Notes: generated by a model from the sequence alone, not told the origin. Positions 8,049 through 17,069 are shown, numbered from the stretch's first letter. The stretch: DNA of 55,869 nucleotides from an uncultured Pseudomonadales bacterium (GCA_937921865.1 CAKZWF010000090.1:1-55869); one strand, 5' to 3'. Translations and numbers: made by a program.

Positions 8049-9431
8049 ATGGCCGAAGATCAGCTAGAACCGTTAATCACCGAGTGCCCTAACTGCAGCA
8101 CGCGATTCCGGGTCACGGAAAATCAGCTGCAGGTGGCAACGGGAAAGGTTCGCTGCGGCGCCTGTCTGACAGTTTTTCACGGAATCGACCACCTGGTCTG
8201 GGAATCCGGTCCCGGCTTCGAAACAGCTGAACAGGCTAAAAACGCCCTCGACGAACTCCTCAACGAGCTCACCCACGAAGATCTGATGCCATCGGGACAA
8301 CCCACTCCCCACGAACGCGAACTCGCGGCTCAGGGGTTGGAACTAGAGCCTTCAGCGGCTAAAGAGCCTTCAGCGGCTAAAGAGCCTTCAGCGGCTAAAG
8401 AGCCCTCAGCGGCTAAAGAGCCCTCAGCGGAGCCTTCGGCGGGTAAAGAGGAAGAGCCTTCAGCGGCTAAAGAGCCCTCAGCGGATAAAGAGCCTTCAGC
8501 CGACAATAGAGAGTCGTTCCCCACAGCAACCGATACTTCATCTGTCGAAGCCGATCCGCTTGAAGCCTGGGACGCCGAAGTTGCCCAGGTTTTTGTTGGC
8601 CATGAAGAGGAACCCGAGCAGCCGAAAGAATCTGAGCTGGATGCAGGCGCGGCAGCGGATTTGATCAGTAACGCATCTGATCAGCAGGCGTTGGTCGACG
8701 ACAGTTCAGACAGAGCTCCGGAAATCCCGCAACCGGCTGATTCAGAGCCGGCGGCAGAATCCGAAGCTACTGACGCAGATCTGCGCGGAGACACAGTAGC
8801 GGCAGTCCCGGCGGAAACGCTACCGGTTGAAGAACCAGTCCTCCTGTCGCCGCCGGATCAGGCAGTCAGTCTCGACAATGCCAACGAGCAGCAAGCGGTT
8901 GGTGCGATCGACCCGCTCGGGCTGGAGCAGCCTGGTGGCGGTGAAGTCAGCTTTGCGCCGGAACCGCGTCGCTGGTGGGTGGGCATAGCGATGGGTCTTG
9001 GCGTGCTGGCGCTGCTCGGCCAGATCTTCTGGTATCAGTTTGAAAGCTGGGGGCGTGATCCAACGCTGCGACCTGTCTATGGATTTATCTGTAGCACGCT
9101 GGGCTGTGAGCTGCCCGTGCTGCGGGAACTGGCGGCGATGCGAACCCAGAAGCTGCTGGTGCGCAGCCATCCGGAGCTCGCTGATGCGCTGGTGGTGGAT
9201 GCTGTGATCGTTAATGGCGCTGACTTTGCCCAGCCGTTTCCTGAACTGGAGCTGCGTTTCACGACAATTGACGGCGACCTGGTTGCAGGTCGGCGTTTCA
9301 AGCCGGAAGAGTATCTGTCAGGAGAGCTTGCTGGAGTGACGCTGATGGTGCCAAAAACGCCGGTGAGGCTGGCGCTTGAGATTACCGATCCTGGAGCCGA
9401 TGCGGTCAACTACTTTCTGAGCTTCCGATGA
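8049..9431 (+). CDS. Zinc-ribbon / DUF3426 membrane protein with EPSAAK repeats
   Basis: The 460-residue protein starts with an MJ0042-type zinc ribbon (Cys13, Cys16, Cys36, Cys39). Next comes a very long acidic, low-complexity middle (about 95-300), then a single membrane helix at about 309-327 (WWVGIAMGLGVLALLGQIFWY) and a C-terminal DUF3426 domain with GCELP and LVVDAVIVNGADFAQPFPELEL. The zinc ribbon is cytoplasmic and DUF3426 periplasmic by topology. Family members sit between prmA and dusB in many gammaproteobacteria, and their function is unknown. The middle contains nine in-frame copies of a 6-residue EPSAAK unit. That makes this copy longer than I expect for the family. Confidence 0.85.
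   Translation: MAEDQLEPLITECPNCSTRFRVTENQLQVATGKVRCGACLTVFHGIDHLVWESGPGFETAEQAKNALDELLNELTHEDLMPSGQPTPHERELAAQGLELEPSAAKEPSAAKEPSAAKEPSAAKEPSAEPSAGKEEEPSAAKEPSADKEPSADNRESFPTATDTSSVEADPLEAWDAEVAQVFVGHEEEPEQPKESELDAGAAADLISNASDQQALVDDSSDRAPEIPQPADSEPAAESEATDADLRGDTVAAVPAETLPVEEPVLLSPPDQAVSLDNANEQQAVGAIDPLGLEQPGGGEVSFAPEPRRWWVGIAMGLGVLALLGQIFWYQFESWGRDPTLRPVYGFICSTLGCELPVLRELAAMRTQKLLVRSHPELADALVVDAVIVNGADFAQPFPELELRFTTIDGDLVAGRRFKPEEYLSGELAGVTLMVPKTPVRLALEITDPGADAVNYFLSFR
8346..8504 (+). repeat. 18-bp in-frame tandem repeat (EPSAAK units)
   Basis: Units of GAGCCTTCAGCGGCTAAA start at 8346, 8364, 8382, 8400, 8430, 8451, 8469 and 8487, with a 12-bp partial unit at 8418 and a GAAGAG spacer near 8448. 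The first three are identical, the fourth differs by one base, and later ones diverge. Unit length is a multiple of three, so gain or loss of copies changes protein length without breaking the frame. The near-identity of the left copies suggests recent expansion by slippage or unequal exchange. Confidence 0.93.
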
Positions 9432-9456
9432 CCTTAATTTTCTGCGGCTTCAGGAG

Positions 9457-9505
9457 TATGATGTCGCGCTTTTTCAAGGGGCGCAAAACTGCGTCGAGAG
9501 CCTGA
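9457..9505 (+). promoter_or_regulatory. Candidate dusB promoter with GC-rich discriminator, overlapping a 15-codon ORF
   Basis: The 76-bp gap before dusB contains TATGAT (9457-9462), followed at once by GTCGCGC, the kind of GC-rich discriminator seen at stringently controlled promoters. TTAATT lies 17 bp upstream as a weak -35. The same bases also encode a tiny ORF (9458-9505, MMSRFFKGRKTASRA) preceded by AGGAG and ending 2 nt before the dusB TTG. The two readings compete: a promoter here would leave the ribosome site outside the transcript. I favour the promoter, with modest confidence. Confidence 0.35.
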
Positions 9506-9507
9506 GT

Positions 9508-10506
9508 TTGCGGTCAGTTCCCCCACCTCGTATCGGTCCCTATCAGCTGCGTAATCATGTCTGGCTGGCGCCCATGGCGGGTGTTACTGACGCTCCGTTC
9601 AGGCAGCTGGCCTGGCGCTTCGGCGCCGGCCACGTGGTGGGTGAAATGGTCAGCGCCAAAGCTGATCTTTGGCATACCAGCAAGTCACGCCTACGCCGGC
9701 AGAGTGTTGTCGGTATCTCCCCGGTTGCAGTACAGATTGCCGGTGGTGATCCGGCTACTATCGCTGATGCTGCGCGACGACACTGGCGTGATGGTGCCGA
9801 GATTGTCGACATCAACTTCGGCTGTCCGGCCAGGAAAGTCTGCCGGAAAGCCGCAGGGTCAGCGTTACTCGCTGACGAAGATCTGGTCGCCCGCATCATT
9901 GCTGCCGCGGTGGCTGCCGTGCCGATCCCGATCACAGTAAAAATCCGCAGTGGCTATTCACTCGAGCGCAGGAACGGTCTGACGATAGCTGGAATCGCTG
10001 AATCAGAAGGGGCGGCGGCAGTCACTGTGCATGGTCGCACCCGGGCCTGCCGTTTCCTGGGCGCAGCCGAGTACGACACCGTCGCGGCGATCAAAGATAA
10101 AGTCAGTATCCCGGTCATCGCTAATGGTGATATCTCGGATGCTGCGCAGGTTCATCAGGTGATGACTGGCACGGGCGTGGATGCCGTCATGATCGGGCGC
10201 GCAGCACTCGGTGCGCCATGGCTGCTCGGCCAGATCGCCGGCGTGACTGGCGTGCTCAGCCTGGCCGAGAAATTCGACACAATGATTGAACATCTGCACG
10301 CTGGTCAGCAATTCTACGGTGATGCCGGGGTTCGAATCATGCGCAAACACATGATGTGGTATTTCGAAAAGCTCGACGGTTTCGGCGGTGCGGAAGAACG
10401 CCGGGCGCTGGTGCGGACTTTCAACACTTTGATCGAAGCTGAAGCCCAGCTGCAGTTTCTGCAGCAGCTGGCGCTTGATGTCCGGGTGGTCGACGCGGCC
10501 GCCTGA
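9508..10506 (+). CDS. dusB: tRNA-dihydrouridine synthase B
   Basis: This FMN- and NADPH-dependent enzyme reduces uridine to dihydrouridine in the tRNA D-loop. The 332-residue protein has the family blocks WLAPMAGVTDAPFR (FMN contact), DINFGCPARKVCRKAAGSALL (the Cys of the GCP motif is catalytic in the family), KIRSGY, VHGRTRACRF, IPVIANGDI and DAVMIGRAALGAPWL. It starts at TTG, because no ATG is available before the first conserved block; GAGAG lies 7 nt upstream. In most gammaproteobacteria fis follows immediately, but here only 27 nt separate dusB from purH. Confidence 0.95.
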   Translation: MRSVPPPRIGPYQLRNHVWLAPMAGVTDAPFRQLAWRFGAGHVVGEMVSAKADLWHTSKSRLRRQSVVGISPVAVQIAGGDPATIADAARRHWRDGAEIVDINFGCPARKVCRKAAGSALLADEDLVARIIAAAVAAVPIPITVKIRSGYSLERRNGLTIAGIAESEGAAAVTVHGRTRACRFLGAAEYDTVAAIKDKVSIPVIANGDISDAAQVHQVMTGTGVDAVMIGRAALGAPWLLGQIAGVTGVLSLAEKFDTMIEHLHAGQQFYGDAGVRIMRKHMMWYFEKLDGFGGAEERRALVRTFNTLIEAEAQLQFLQQLALDVRVVDAAA

Positions 10507-10533
10507 TCTACAACCGTTAACAGACAGAGTCTC

Positions 10534-12081
10534 ATGCAACAAGCCATCACCATCCGTCAGGCGCTGATCAGCGTTTCCGACAAAACTGACATTGTGCCAC
10601 TGGCGGCTGCGCTCTCCGAAAAGGGTGTGCGGCTGCTTTCCACCGGGGGTACCTACAAGACCATCAAAGAGGCGGGCCTCGAAGTTGTTGAGGTATCCGC
10701 TCACACCGGCTTCCCGGAAATGATGGACGGTCGGGTAAAAACTCTACATCCCAAGATTCACGGTGGGATTCTCGGCCGGCGCGCTGTCGATAGCGAGGTC
10801 ATGGACGAACACGCTATTTCCGGTATCGATCTGGTCGTCGTTAACCTCTATCCGTTTGAGGCGACGATTGCCCGGGAAGATTGCACGCTGGAAATGGCCA
10901 TCGAGAATATTGATATCGGTGGTCCGGCGATGGTCCGCTCTGCAGCGAAGAACCATCAGGATGTGCTTGTGGTGGTCGATCCGGCAGATTATCCGCAGGT
11001 CCTCGAGGCTTTTGCGAACGATGCGATCACTCTGGATGTGCGTCGCCAGTTTGCAGTGAAAGCGTTCCGGCATACCGCGCGTTACGACGCCCAGGTATCC
11101 GGCTATCTCGGCTCCGAAGAGCGCTTTCCGGAATCACTGACCATGAGCTTCGAGAAGATTGAAGACATGCGCTATGGCGAAAATCCTCATCAGCAGGCGG
11201 CGTTTTATCGTGAAGCGGGCGCAGTCAGCGGCACCATTGCCAATCTTGAGCAGCTGCAGGGCAAGACGCTGTCATTCAACAATGTTGCGGACACAGATGC
11301 AGCGCTCGAGTGCGTCAAGGTATTCGAAGCCCCTGCCTGCGTGATCGTGAAACATGCCAATCCCTGCGGTGTTGCAGAAGGCGACGATATCCGCAGCGCC
11401 TATGAGCGGGCGTTTGCCGCTGACCCGACATCTGCGTTTGGCGGAATCATTGCGTTTAATCGCCCGCTGGATGGCGGCACGCTGGAATACATTCTGGAAC
11501 GTCAGTTTGTCGAGGTGGTGCTTGCACCTGCTGTTGACGATGCAGCGGTGGCAGCGGCCAGAAAGAAAAAAAATGTGCGTCTGCTGCAAACCGGGGCTCT
11601 GACGCAAGGTGGCCGCGGACGTGAATTCAAGCGGGTTGGCGGCGGTCTGCTGGTGCAGACGGCTGATGAACAATGCTGGGATGAAGAGGGTCTTAAGGTG
11701 GTCACTCAGCGTTCGCCCAGCGAAGCGGAACTGGCTGATCTTGCCTTCGCCTGGAAGGTGGCCTGGTTTGTTAAATCCAATGCGATTGTTTATGCCCGTA
11801 ACCGACAGGCGATCGGCATTGGTGCTGGTCAGATGAGCCGTGTTGTCAGCGCGAAAATCGCCGCACTGAAAGCGGCTGAGGAAGGGCTGTCGGTGCCGGG
11901 TTCGGTTATGGCGTCGGATGCGTTCTTTCCGTTTCGAGACAGTATTGATGCGGCGGCAGAAGCCGGAATCACCGCCATTGTGCAGCCAGGTGGCAGCATG
12001 CGGGACGGTGAGGTGATCGAGGCGGCGGATGAGCATGACATGGCGATGGTGTTTACCGGAATCCGCCACTTCCGTCACTGA
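10534..12081 (+). CDS. purH: Bifunctional AICAR transformylase / IMP cyclohydrolase
   Basis: PurH performs the last two steps of IMP synthesis. The 515-residue protein has an N-terminal IMP cyclohydrolase (MGS-like fold, about 1-150) with [33 protein letters not shown] and [17 protein letters not shown]. The C-terminal transformylase domain has [13 protein letters not shown], the catalytic [24 protein letters not shown] and KSNAIVYA. Length is normal. It starts 27 nt after dusB, at the position where fis-purH-purD is usually found, and is followed after 58 nt by purD. Confidence 0.97.
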   Translation: MQQAITIRQALISVSDKTDIVPLAAALSEKGVRLLSTGGTYKTIKEAGLEVVEVSAHTGFPEMMDGRVKTLHPKIHGGILGRRAVDSEVMDEHAISGIDLVVVNLYPFEATIAREDCTLEMAIENIDIGGPAMVRSAAKNHQDVLVVVDPADYPQVLEAFANDAITLDVRRQFAVKAFRHTARYDAQVSGYLGSEERFPESLTMSFEKIEDMRYGENPHQQAAFYREAGAVSGTIANLEQLQGKTLSFNNVADTDAALECVKVFEAPACVIVKHANPCGVAEGDDIRSAYERAFAADPTSAFGGIIAFNRPLDGGTLEYILERQFVEVVLAPAVDDAAVAAARKKKNVRLLQTGALTQGGRGREFKRVGGGLLVQTADEQCWDEEGLKVVTQRSPSEAELADLAFAWKVAWFVKSNAIVYARNRQAIGIGAGQMSRVVSAKIAALKAAEEGLSVPGSVMASDAFFPFRDSIDAAAEAGITAIVQPGGSMRDGEVIEAADEHDMAMVFTGIRHFRH

Positions 12082-12099
12082 ACAAAATAAAAAAAGACC

Positions 12100-12121
12100 A
12101 AACTTGTCCGGCATCAAGTTT
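12100..12121. repeat. Short palindrome between purH and purD
   Basis: AAACTTG (12100-12106) and CAAGTTT (12115-12121) form a perfect 7-bp inverted repeat around an 8-nt loop. It fills most of the 58-bp purH-purD gap. On the minus strand a run of T's follows after a short gap; on the plus strand only TATTTG follows. It could be a weak attenuator or an RNA-processing hairpin, but the sequence does not show which. Confidence 0.35.
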
Positions 12122-12139
12122 ATTTGAGGGTTAGAGCTG

Positions 12140-13438
12140 ATGAATATTCTGGTAGTTGGCAATGGCGGGCGCGAGCATGCGCTGGCCTGGAAACTGGCCG
12201 ATAACGCGGCGGTACAGAAGGTATTTGTTGCACCAGGCAATGCCGGGACAGCGTCCGAAAACAAATGTGTCAACGTGAATATTGCTGGTGATGACTTTGC
12301 CGGTCTCGAAGCTCTGGTGCGGGCGGAGTCGGTAGATCTGACGGTAATCGGCCCGGAAGCGCCGCTGGTGGCAGGTGTCTGTGACTACTTCGCGCAGCGG
12401 GGCCTGGCCTGTTTTGGTCCCAGCCGGGGAGCGGCGCAACTCGAGGGGTCAAAAGCCTTCAGCAAAGACTTTCTGGCTCGACATGGTATTCCCACCGGGG
12501 CTTATCAGACCTTTGAAGATGCCGCCGAAGCCAGTGCCTATGTGCGCGCTCAGGGCGCACCAATTGTAATCAAGGCTGACGGCCTGGCAGCTGGCAAAGG
12601 CGTGGTCGTGGCGCGAACCGAAGCCCAAGCGCTCGCGGCGATTGCTGACATGCTCGATGACGGCAGTTTTGGTGATGCTGGTCGACGGGTAGTGATTGAA
12701 GAGTTTCTCGATGGTGAAGAGGCGAGCTTCATCTGCCTCTGTGACGGCACTACGGCTCTGCCTTTCGCAACTTCGCAGGATCACAAAGCTCGTGACGATG
12801 GTGATACAGGCCCGAACACCGGTGGCATGGGAGCTTATTCACCTGCGCCGGTAGTGACAGCTGAGGTGCATGAGCGGGTGATGCGGGAAATCATTGAACC
12901 CACCGTTGCCGGTATGGCTGCGGATGGTTTGCCCTACACGGGATTTCTCTATGCCGGTCTGATGATCATGCCGGACGGCTCACCCAAGGTGATTGAGTTC
13001 AATTGCCGCTTTGGCGATCCCGAAGCTCAGCCTGTGATGATGCGTCTGCGTTCGGACCTGGTTGGCCTGTGTCAGCAGGCTTTAGCCGGTGACCTGGCCG
13101 GAGTGGAACTGGAGTGGGATCCACGCACTGCGCTCGGCGTGGTGCTGGCTGCTGGCGGCTATCCGCTTGATTACCAGAAAGGCGATGTGATCTCGGGGAT
13201 AGATGCGATCAACGATTCCGCAACGAAAGTGTTTCACGCCGGTACCCGGCTGGATGACCAGGGTAACGTCTGCACTGATGGTGGTCGGGTTTTGTGTGTT
13301 GTGGGGCTCGGCGACGATGTCCTAGAAGCGCAACGTAAAGCCTATTCCGGCGTCGAAAAAATCAGCTGGGATAGAGTGTATTACCGAAAAGACATTGGCC
13401 ATCGGGCAATCAATCGCGGCGAATTCTCACAGGGCTGA
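12140..13438 (+). CDS. purD: Phosphoribosylamine-glycine ligase (GARS)
   Basis: PurD joins glycine to phosphoribosylamine with ATP in purine synthesis. The 432-residue ATP-grasp enzyme shows NILVVGNGGREHALAWKL at the N-terminus, VIGPEAPLVAGVCDYF, the ATP-binding APIVIKADGLAAGKGVVVA loop, QDHKARDDGDTGPNTGGMGAY, and the metal-binding block VIEFNCRFGDPEAQPVMMRL. Length fits the family. Together with purH it keeps the standard purHD order; their separation is short and they are probably co-transcribed. Confidence 0.97.
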   Translation: MNILVVGNGGREHALAWKLADNAAVQKVFVAPGNAGTASENKCVNVNIAGDDFAGLEALVRAESVDLTVIGPEAPLVAGVCDYFAQRGLACFGPSRGAAQLEGSKAFSKDFLARHGIPTGAYQTFEDAAEASAYVRAQGAPIVIKADGLAAGKGVVVARTEAQALAAIADMLDDGSFGDAGRRVVIEEFLDGEEASFICLCDGTTALPFATSQDHKARDDGDTGPNTGGMGAYSPAPVVTAEVHERVMREIIEPTVAGMAADGLPYTGFLYAGLMIMPDGSPKVIEFNCRFGDPEAQPVMMRLRSDLVGLCQQALAGDLAGVELEWDPRTALGVVLAAGGYPLDYQKGDVISGIDAINDSATKVFHAGTRLDDQGNVCTDGGRVLCVVGLGDDVLEAQRKAYSGVEKISWDRVYYRKDIGHRAINRGEFSQG

Positions 13439-13488
13439 GTGCTGATGGAGCGCGCTGTCTGCCAGCTTGGAGACATAAGCTGTGAGCC

Positions 13489-14373
13489 ATGTTGCAGCAA
13501 CTCAAACGCCTTGCGCCATTCCAGAACCTGGATTGGTCTGCGCTTCAAACCCTGGCCCGACACGCTACCCTGATTGACCTTCCAGCGGGCAGGCCAATAC
13601 AGGCGCCGGGTAAGACCCTCAGCGGGCAGTATTATCTGCTGCGCGGGAAACTGAAGGCGCGATACCTCCCGAACACAATCACACCCTCGCCTGAACCGGT
13701 CTTTCCCGGATTTGCAGACATCGTGACGCTGACGCCCGTTCGGTTGCTGCACGTGGATGTCGATCCGATTGCGTTTCTGTTTGATTCCTCCGTGGAGCAT
13801 ATTGAGCCAGCGAGTCTGAGCAGCGATTGCTGGCAGAGCCGTTTTCTGCAGTCGCATATGCTGGCGGCATTGTCGCACCAGCACTGGCAGGAAATTCTCC
13901 GCTCGCTGAGCGCACAGTCGCACCAGGCTGGTGAATGGATCATCAGATCAGGTGATCGAGGCGACCGATGTTTCATCCTCGCCAGTGGCGCCGCGTTGGT
14001 AACTCGGGCGGGAGTCGCTCTGCGCCGACTCTCGCCCGGAGATTTCTTCGGCGAAGATGCGTTGCTCAGCGGCGAACGTCGCAATGCCTGCGTAAAAATG
14101 TCTGCTCAAGGGGTGGTGATGGCTATGGATCAACGGGTTTTTCATCGCTGGCTTGCAGACTTTCTGATCGCAGAGACTGGAACAGAAGGCAGGCATCAAC
14201 CGGTCTGCAATCAACCTCAGCGCTCACTGCACGTGACTTCAACGGCCGAACTGCGGGAGCGCCTCGAAGCAGTGGATCCCTGCAGTCACTATAAGATCAC
14301 CGGTATCGATCGAGTGGCCAGAGTAGCGGTGTTTCTGCTGCGTCAGCGAGGTATCAGAGCGACATTGAGGTAG
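13489..14373 (+). CDS. Double cyclic-nucleotide-binding-domain protein with rhodanese-like tail
   Basis: The gene encodes 294 residues. Residues 5-95 look like a first, degenerate cNBD (LPAGRPIQAPG and QYYLLRGKLKA, then truncated). Residues 120-225 are a better cNBD with SGDRGDRCFILASGAA and the phosphate cassette GDFFGEDALLSGERRNACV. The end (about 245-294) resembles a shortened rhodanese domain: an ELRERLEAVDP segment, then YKITGIDRVARVAVFLLRQRG in place of the usual YCxTGRRSxxAAFLLxQRG. The catalytic Cys is replaced. No DNA-binding helix-turn-helix is visible, so it is not a Crp-type regulator. It lies 50 nt after purD and converges on the AAA ATPase gene. Ligand and output are unknown. 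Confidence 0.65.
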   Translation: MLQQLKRLAPFQNLDWSALQTLARHATLIDLPAGRPIQAPGKTLSGQYYLLRGKLKARYLPNTITPSPEPVFPGFADIVTLTPVRLLHVDVDPIAFLFDSSVEHIEPASLSSDCWQSRFLQSHMLAALSHQHWQEILRSLSAQSHQAGEWIIRSGDRGDRCFILASGAALVTRAGVALRRLSPGDFFGEDALLSGERRNACVKMSAQGVVMAMDQRVFHRWLADFLIAETGTEGRHQPVCNQPQRSLHVTSTAELRERLEAVDPCSHYKITGIDRVARVAVFLLRQRGIRATLR

Positions 14374-14412
14374 TTGCGCCTGCTAGAAAACTCTGGCCCA
14401 GGCAGCTCTGGT

Positions 14413-15885
14413 TCAGGCGAGAACGGTCCGATCTTTGGCCCAGGTACGCAGCGCGCTGATGGATTCACCGCGCATTACCGACATGGGATAGGTTCTATTC
14501 ACCGCACCCAACAGATCTGCCTGGGTCAGCGTCCCTTGTCGGGAGCTTGCCAGGTAGCGGGCTGACACCACTGCTTCTTCGATTTCTGCGCCGGTGAAAC
14601 CCTCAGTGGCGGCGGCGAGTTCCGGGCGTGAAAAATCGTCCACAGCTATGCCGCGCTTATCGAGGTGGATGCGGAAAATCTCTTCGCGCACCTCGCTATC
14701 AGGCAGGTCAACGAAAAACACCTCATCGAGTCGACCTTTACGCACCAGCTCAGGAGGCAGCTCGCTGATGTTATTTGACGTCGCAACGATGAAGACTGGT
14801 GCGTCGTTCTCCGCCATCCAGGTCAACATAGTGCTCAGCACGCGTTTCGAAGTGGCATTGTCAGACTGTCCGGTAGCGATGCCTTTTTCGATTTCATCCA
14901 TCCACAACACACACGGTGCCATCAGTTCAGCCTGTTTCAGTGAATTGCGCAGATTGCGCTCGGTTTCGCCGAAGAACTTGTTGTAGAGCGTACCGAAGTC
15001 CAGACGCAACAAGGGTAAACCCCAGAAGCCGGCAACGGCTTTTGCCGCAAGGCTTTTACCGCCACCCTGGACGCCGAGCAACATGATGCCCCGGGGCCGG
15101 TCTTCGGTTGCCGAGAGAAAAGCTTGCTGGCGGAGTTTCAGCCAGGCTTTCAGATTCGGCAGACCGGCGACCTGGGAGAAGTCTTCGGTGTCGTACTCGA
15201 ATCGCAGCACGCCTTCTGAATCGAGCAGTTCGAACTTGAGCTTGTTGACTTCCGGCAGGTCTGATTCGGTGATCGCGCCGTCGCTGTATATCGCATGGCG
15301 GACCAGAACCTGTGCATCGGCGTGGGAAACACCCCGCAGGTTGGCGATCAGCCGTTTCAGAGTGCCGTTGTCGGTGCGTACCTTCTTACCTGCATTATGT
15401 GCCGCCCACTCTTTTGCCTGAGTTCTGATCAGGGCCATCAGCTCTTCGTCACTCGGCAGGTGCAGGTCAAACTTTGCGGTCAGGCGTCCGAGCTCAGCCG
15501 GTACCGACAGCTCATGGCTGACCAGGACAATGGTGTTCTTCAGCTGATCTGAATCCAGGGCAACGTCTTTCAGATAGCGGATGATTTTGGGGTCATCTTT
15601 TAAAAACGGATGAAAGTCGCAGAGCACATAGAGCGCTGGTCCGGGTGTGCTGACGATGTGTGCCAGCAGCAGTTCCGGATCCGCCAGCTCACCGGCGTTT
15701 TCCACCGCAGTGCCGAATCCGCCAAGCTCCAGACCCCGAGTGATCCGCCACTCATAGAAGGACAGCTGCCGCTGCATCGCGAAACGCAGCAACAATGCCA
15801 GCACCCGGCGCTCGTCAGGAGATTCCACGACGACTATCGGGATCCTCGCATCGAGGATCATGCCCAGATCTTTAGATTCAGCCAT
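14413..15885 (-). CDS. AAA+ ATPase, Ycf46-like
   Basis: The gene encodes 490 residues. The N-terminal half (about 1-240) is an ATPase-like domain without a clear P-loop. The C-terminal half has Walker A LGVQGGGKSLAAKAVAG, pore-like FGETERNLRNSLKQ, Walker B CVLWMDEIEKG, sensor 1 FIVATSNN, and the arginine-finger block PPELVRKGRLDEVFFVDLP. This layout matches the Ycf46-like AAA+ family of bacteria and algal plastids. In cyanobacteria family members have been tied to carbon acquisition, but the role here is not known. The gene is divergent from the HIT gene and convergent with the cNBD gene; the same AAA-HIT-coq7 neighbourhood occurs in Pseudomonas. Confidence 0.85.
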   Translation of the reverse strand: MAESKDLGMILDARIPIVVVESPDERRVLALLLRFAMQRQLSFYEWRITRGLELGGFGTAVENAGELADPELLLAHIVSTPGPALYVLCDFHPFLKDDPKIIRYLKDVALDSDQLKNTIVLVSHELSVPAELGRLTAKFDLHLPSDEELMALIRTQAKEWAAHNAGKKVRTDNGTLKRLIANLRGVSHADAQVLVRHAIYSDGAITESDLPEVNKLKFELLDSEGVLRFEYDTEDFSQVAGLPNLKAWLKLRQQAFLSATEDRPRGIMLLGVQGGGKSLAAKAVAGFWGLPLLRLDFGTLYNKFFGETERNLRNSLKQAELMAPCVLWMDEIEKGIATGQSDNATSKRVLSTMLTWMAENDAPVFIVATSNNISELPPELVRKGRLDEVFFVDLPDSEVREEIFRIHLDKRGIAVDDFSRPELAAATEGFTGAEIEEAVVSARYLASSRQGTLTQADLLGAVNRTYPMSVMRGESISALRTWAKDRTVLA

Positions 15886-15991
15886 CCATGTCCGCCATCT
15901 ATCCTGCTGACCCGCTACGATTGCCTGTCAGCATCGGTTAAAGTCCACACAATATGTGTTTTAACTCGAAACTGTGCGTGGAGCCTGGGTA

Positions 15992-16336
15992 ATGGAAACA
16001 GATTGCCTGTTTTGCAAGATTGTCAATCGGGAGCTTCCGGCTGACGTCGTATATGAAGACGAGCAGCTGCTCGCTTTCAATGACATCAGCCCCCAGGCGC
16101 CAACACACACACTCATTATCCCCAAAATTCACATTGCAACGGTGAACGACTTAACTGAAGCGGAAATTAACTTGCCGGGCGCAATGATTTTGCGAGCCAG
16201 AGCCCTGGCGGGTGAGAAGGGCATCGCAGAAAGCGGCTATCGACTTATCTTCAACTGCAATCCTGAGGGTGGTCAGACGGTCTATCACATCCACCTGCAC
16301 CTGCTCGGTGGGCGGCAGCTCACCACACTGGGGTAA
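15992..16336 (+). CDS. HIT family purine nucleoside phosphoramidase (HinT-like)
   Basis: This 114-residue histidine-triad protein has CLFCKIVNRELPADVVYED at the N-terminus (Cys pair seen in zinc-binding HIT members), AFNDISPQAPTHTLIIPK, and the catalytic triad HIHLHLLGGR near the C-terminus. Family members hydrolyse AMP-amidates and adenylated lysine. The start is set at METDCLF, where GGAG lies 8 nt upstream; an in-frame GTG six codons earlier has no ribosome site. The stop is 4 nt before coq7, so they form an operon. Confidence 0.93.
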   Translation: METDCLFCKIVNRELPADVVYEDEQLLAFNDISPQAPTHTLIIPKIHIATVNDLTEAEINLPGAMILRARALAGEKGIAESGYRLIFNCNPEGGQTVYHIHLHLLGGRQLTTLG

Positions 16337-16340
16337 TACC

Positions 16341-16967
16341 ATGTCACTCTTTGACCAGATGATCACCCAGGTGGATGGCGCTCTGCGCACCTTGAATGGC
16401 GTGCGGCCCGCGCAGCGCCAGAACCCTTCTATTGCTGTAGACGAAGTTGAGTTGAACGATAACGAACGCGCTCATGCTGCGGGACTGATGCGAGTGAATC
16501 ATGCTGGCGAGGTGTGTGCTCAGGCGTTGTATGAGGGCCAGGCCGCCGTTGCTCGGGATCCTCAGACCCAACAGGCTCTGTTGGCGGCAGCTCGCGAGGA
16601 GACCGATCATCTGGTCTGGTGTGCCCAGCGACTCGACGAGCTCGACAGCGTGCCCAGCCGACTCAACCCGTTGTTCTATGCCGCTTCATATGCAATGGGT
16701 GCAGTAACCGGTCTGCTCGGAGACAGGGTCAGCCTGGGATTTGTCGAAGCGACGGAAGACCAGGTGTGCAAACATCTGGAAGCACATCTGCAGGCACTGC
16801 CGGAAGACGATCAGCGTAGTCGGCGCATTGTTGAACAGATGCATCAGGACGAAGCCCGCCACGGTGAAGAGGCGATGGCTGCGGGTGGCGTTGAGTTTCC
16901 AGCTCCGGTTAAGCAGCTGATGAGCGCGGTATCTCGGGTCATGACCGAAACCACCTACCGAATCTGA
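16341..16967 (+). CDS. coq7: 3-demethoxyubiquinol 3-hydroxylase
   Basis: Coq7 adds the last ring hydroxyl in ubiquinone synthesis. The 208-residue protein is a membrane-associated ferritin-like di-iron enzyme. The iron ligands are visible as GLMRVNHAGEVCAQALY (E plus the HxGE element), REETDHLVW (ExxH), a central FVEATEDQVCKHLEAHL, and MHQDEARHGEEA (ExxH). The start is at MSLFDQM, just after the HIT stop, with TGGGG as ribosome site; the longer reading frame would overlap the HIT gene by 125 nt. Presence of coq7 implies aerobic, ubiquinone-based respiration. Confidence 0.95.
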   Translation: MSLFDQMITQVDGALRTLNGVRPAQRQNPSIAVDEVELNDNERAHAAGLMRVNHAGEVCAQALYEGQAAVARDPQTQQALLAAAREETDHLVWCAQRLDELDSVPSRLNPLFYAASYAMGAVTGLLGDRVSLGFVEATEDQVCKHLEAHLQALPEDDQRSRRIVEQMHQDEARHGEEAMAAGGVEFPAPVKQLMSAVSRVMTETTYRI

Positions 16968-17069
16968 TCAGACTAGCTGACCTAAATATCCCCAACTGGT
17001 TCACGGCAGATGCTCGTTCTGCCAGGTAGGCTGTGTGATTCTGTCGCAACCTCGAGCAAACGTTTTATC

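Noticed and set aside
10003..10704. 233-codon minus-strand ORF across dusB/purH
   Set aside because: Spans two well-supported plus-strand genes and has no recognisable feature.
11272..12273. 333-codon minus-strand ORF antisense to purH/purD
   Set aside because: Composition (many His, Arg, Gln) is that of a shadow frame; purH is fully conserved on the other strand.
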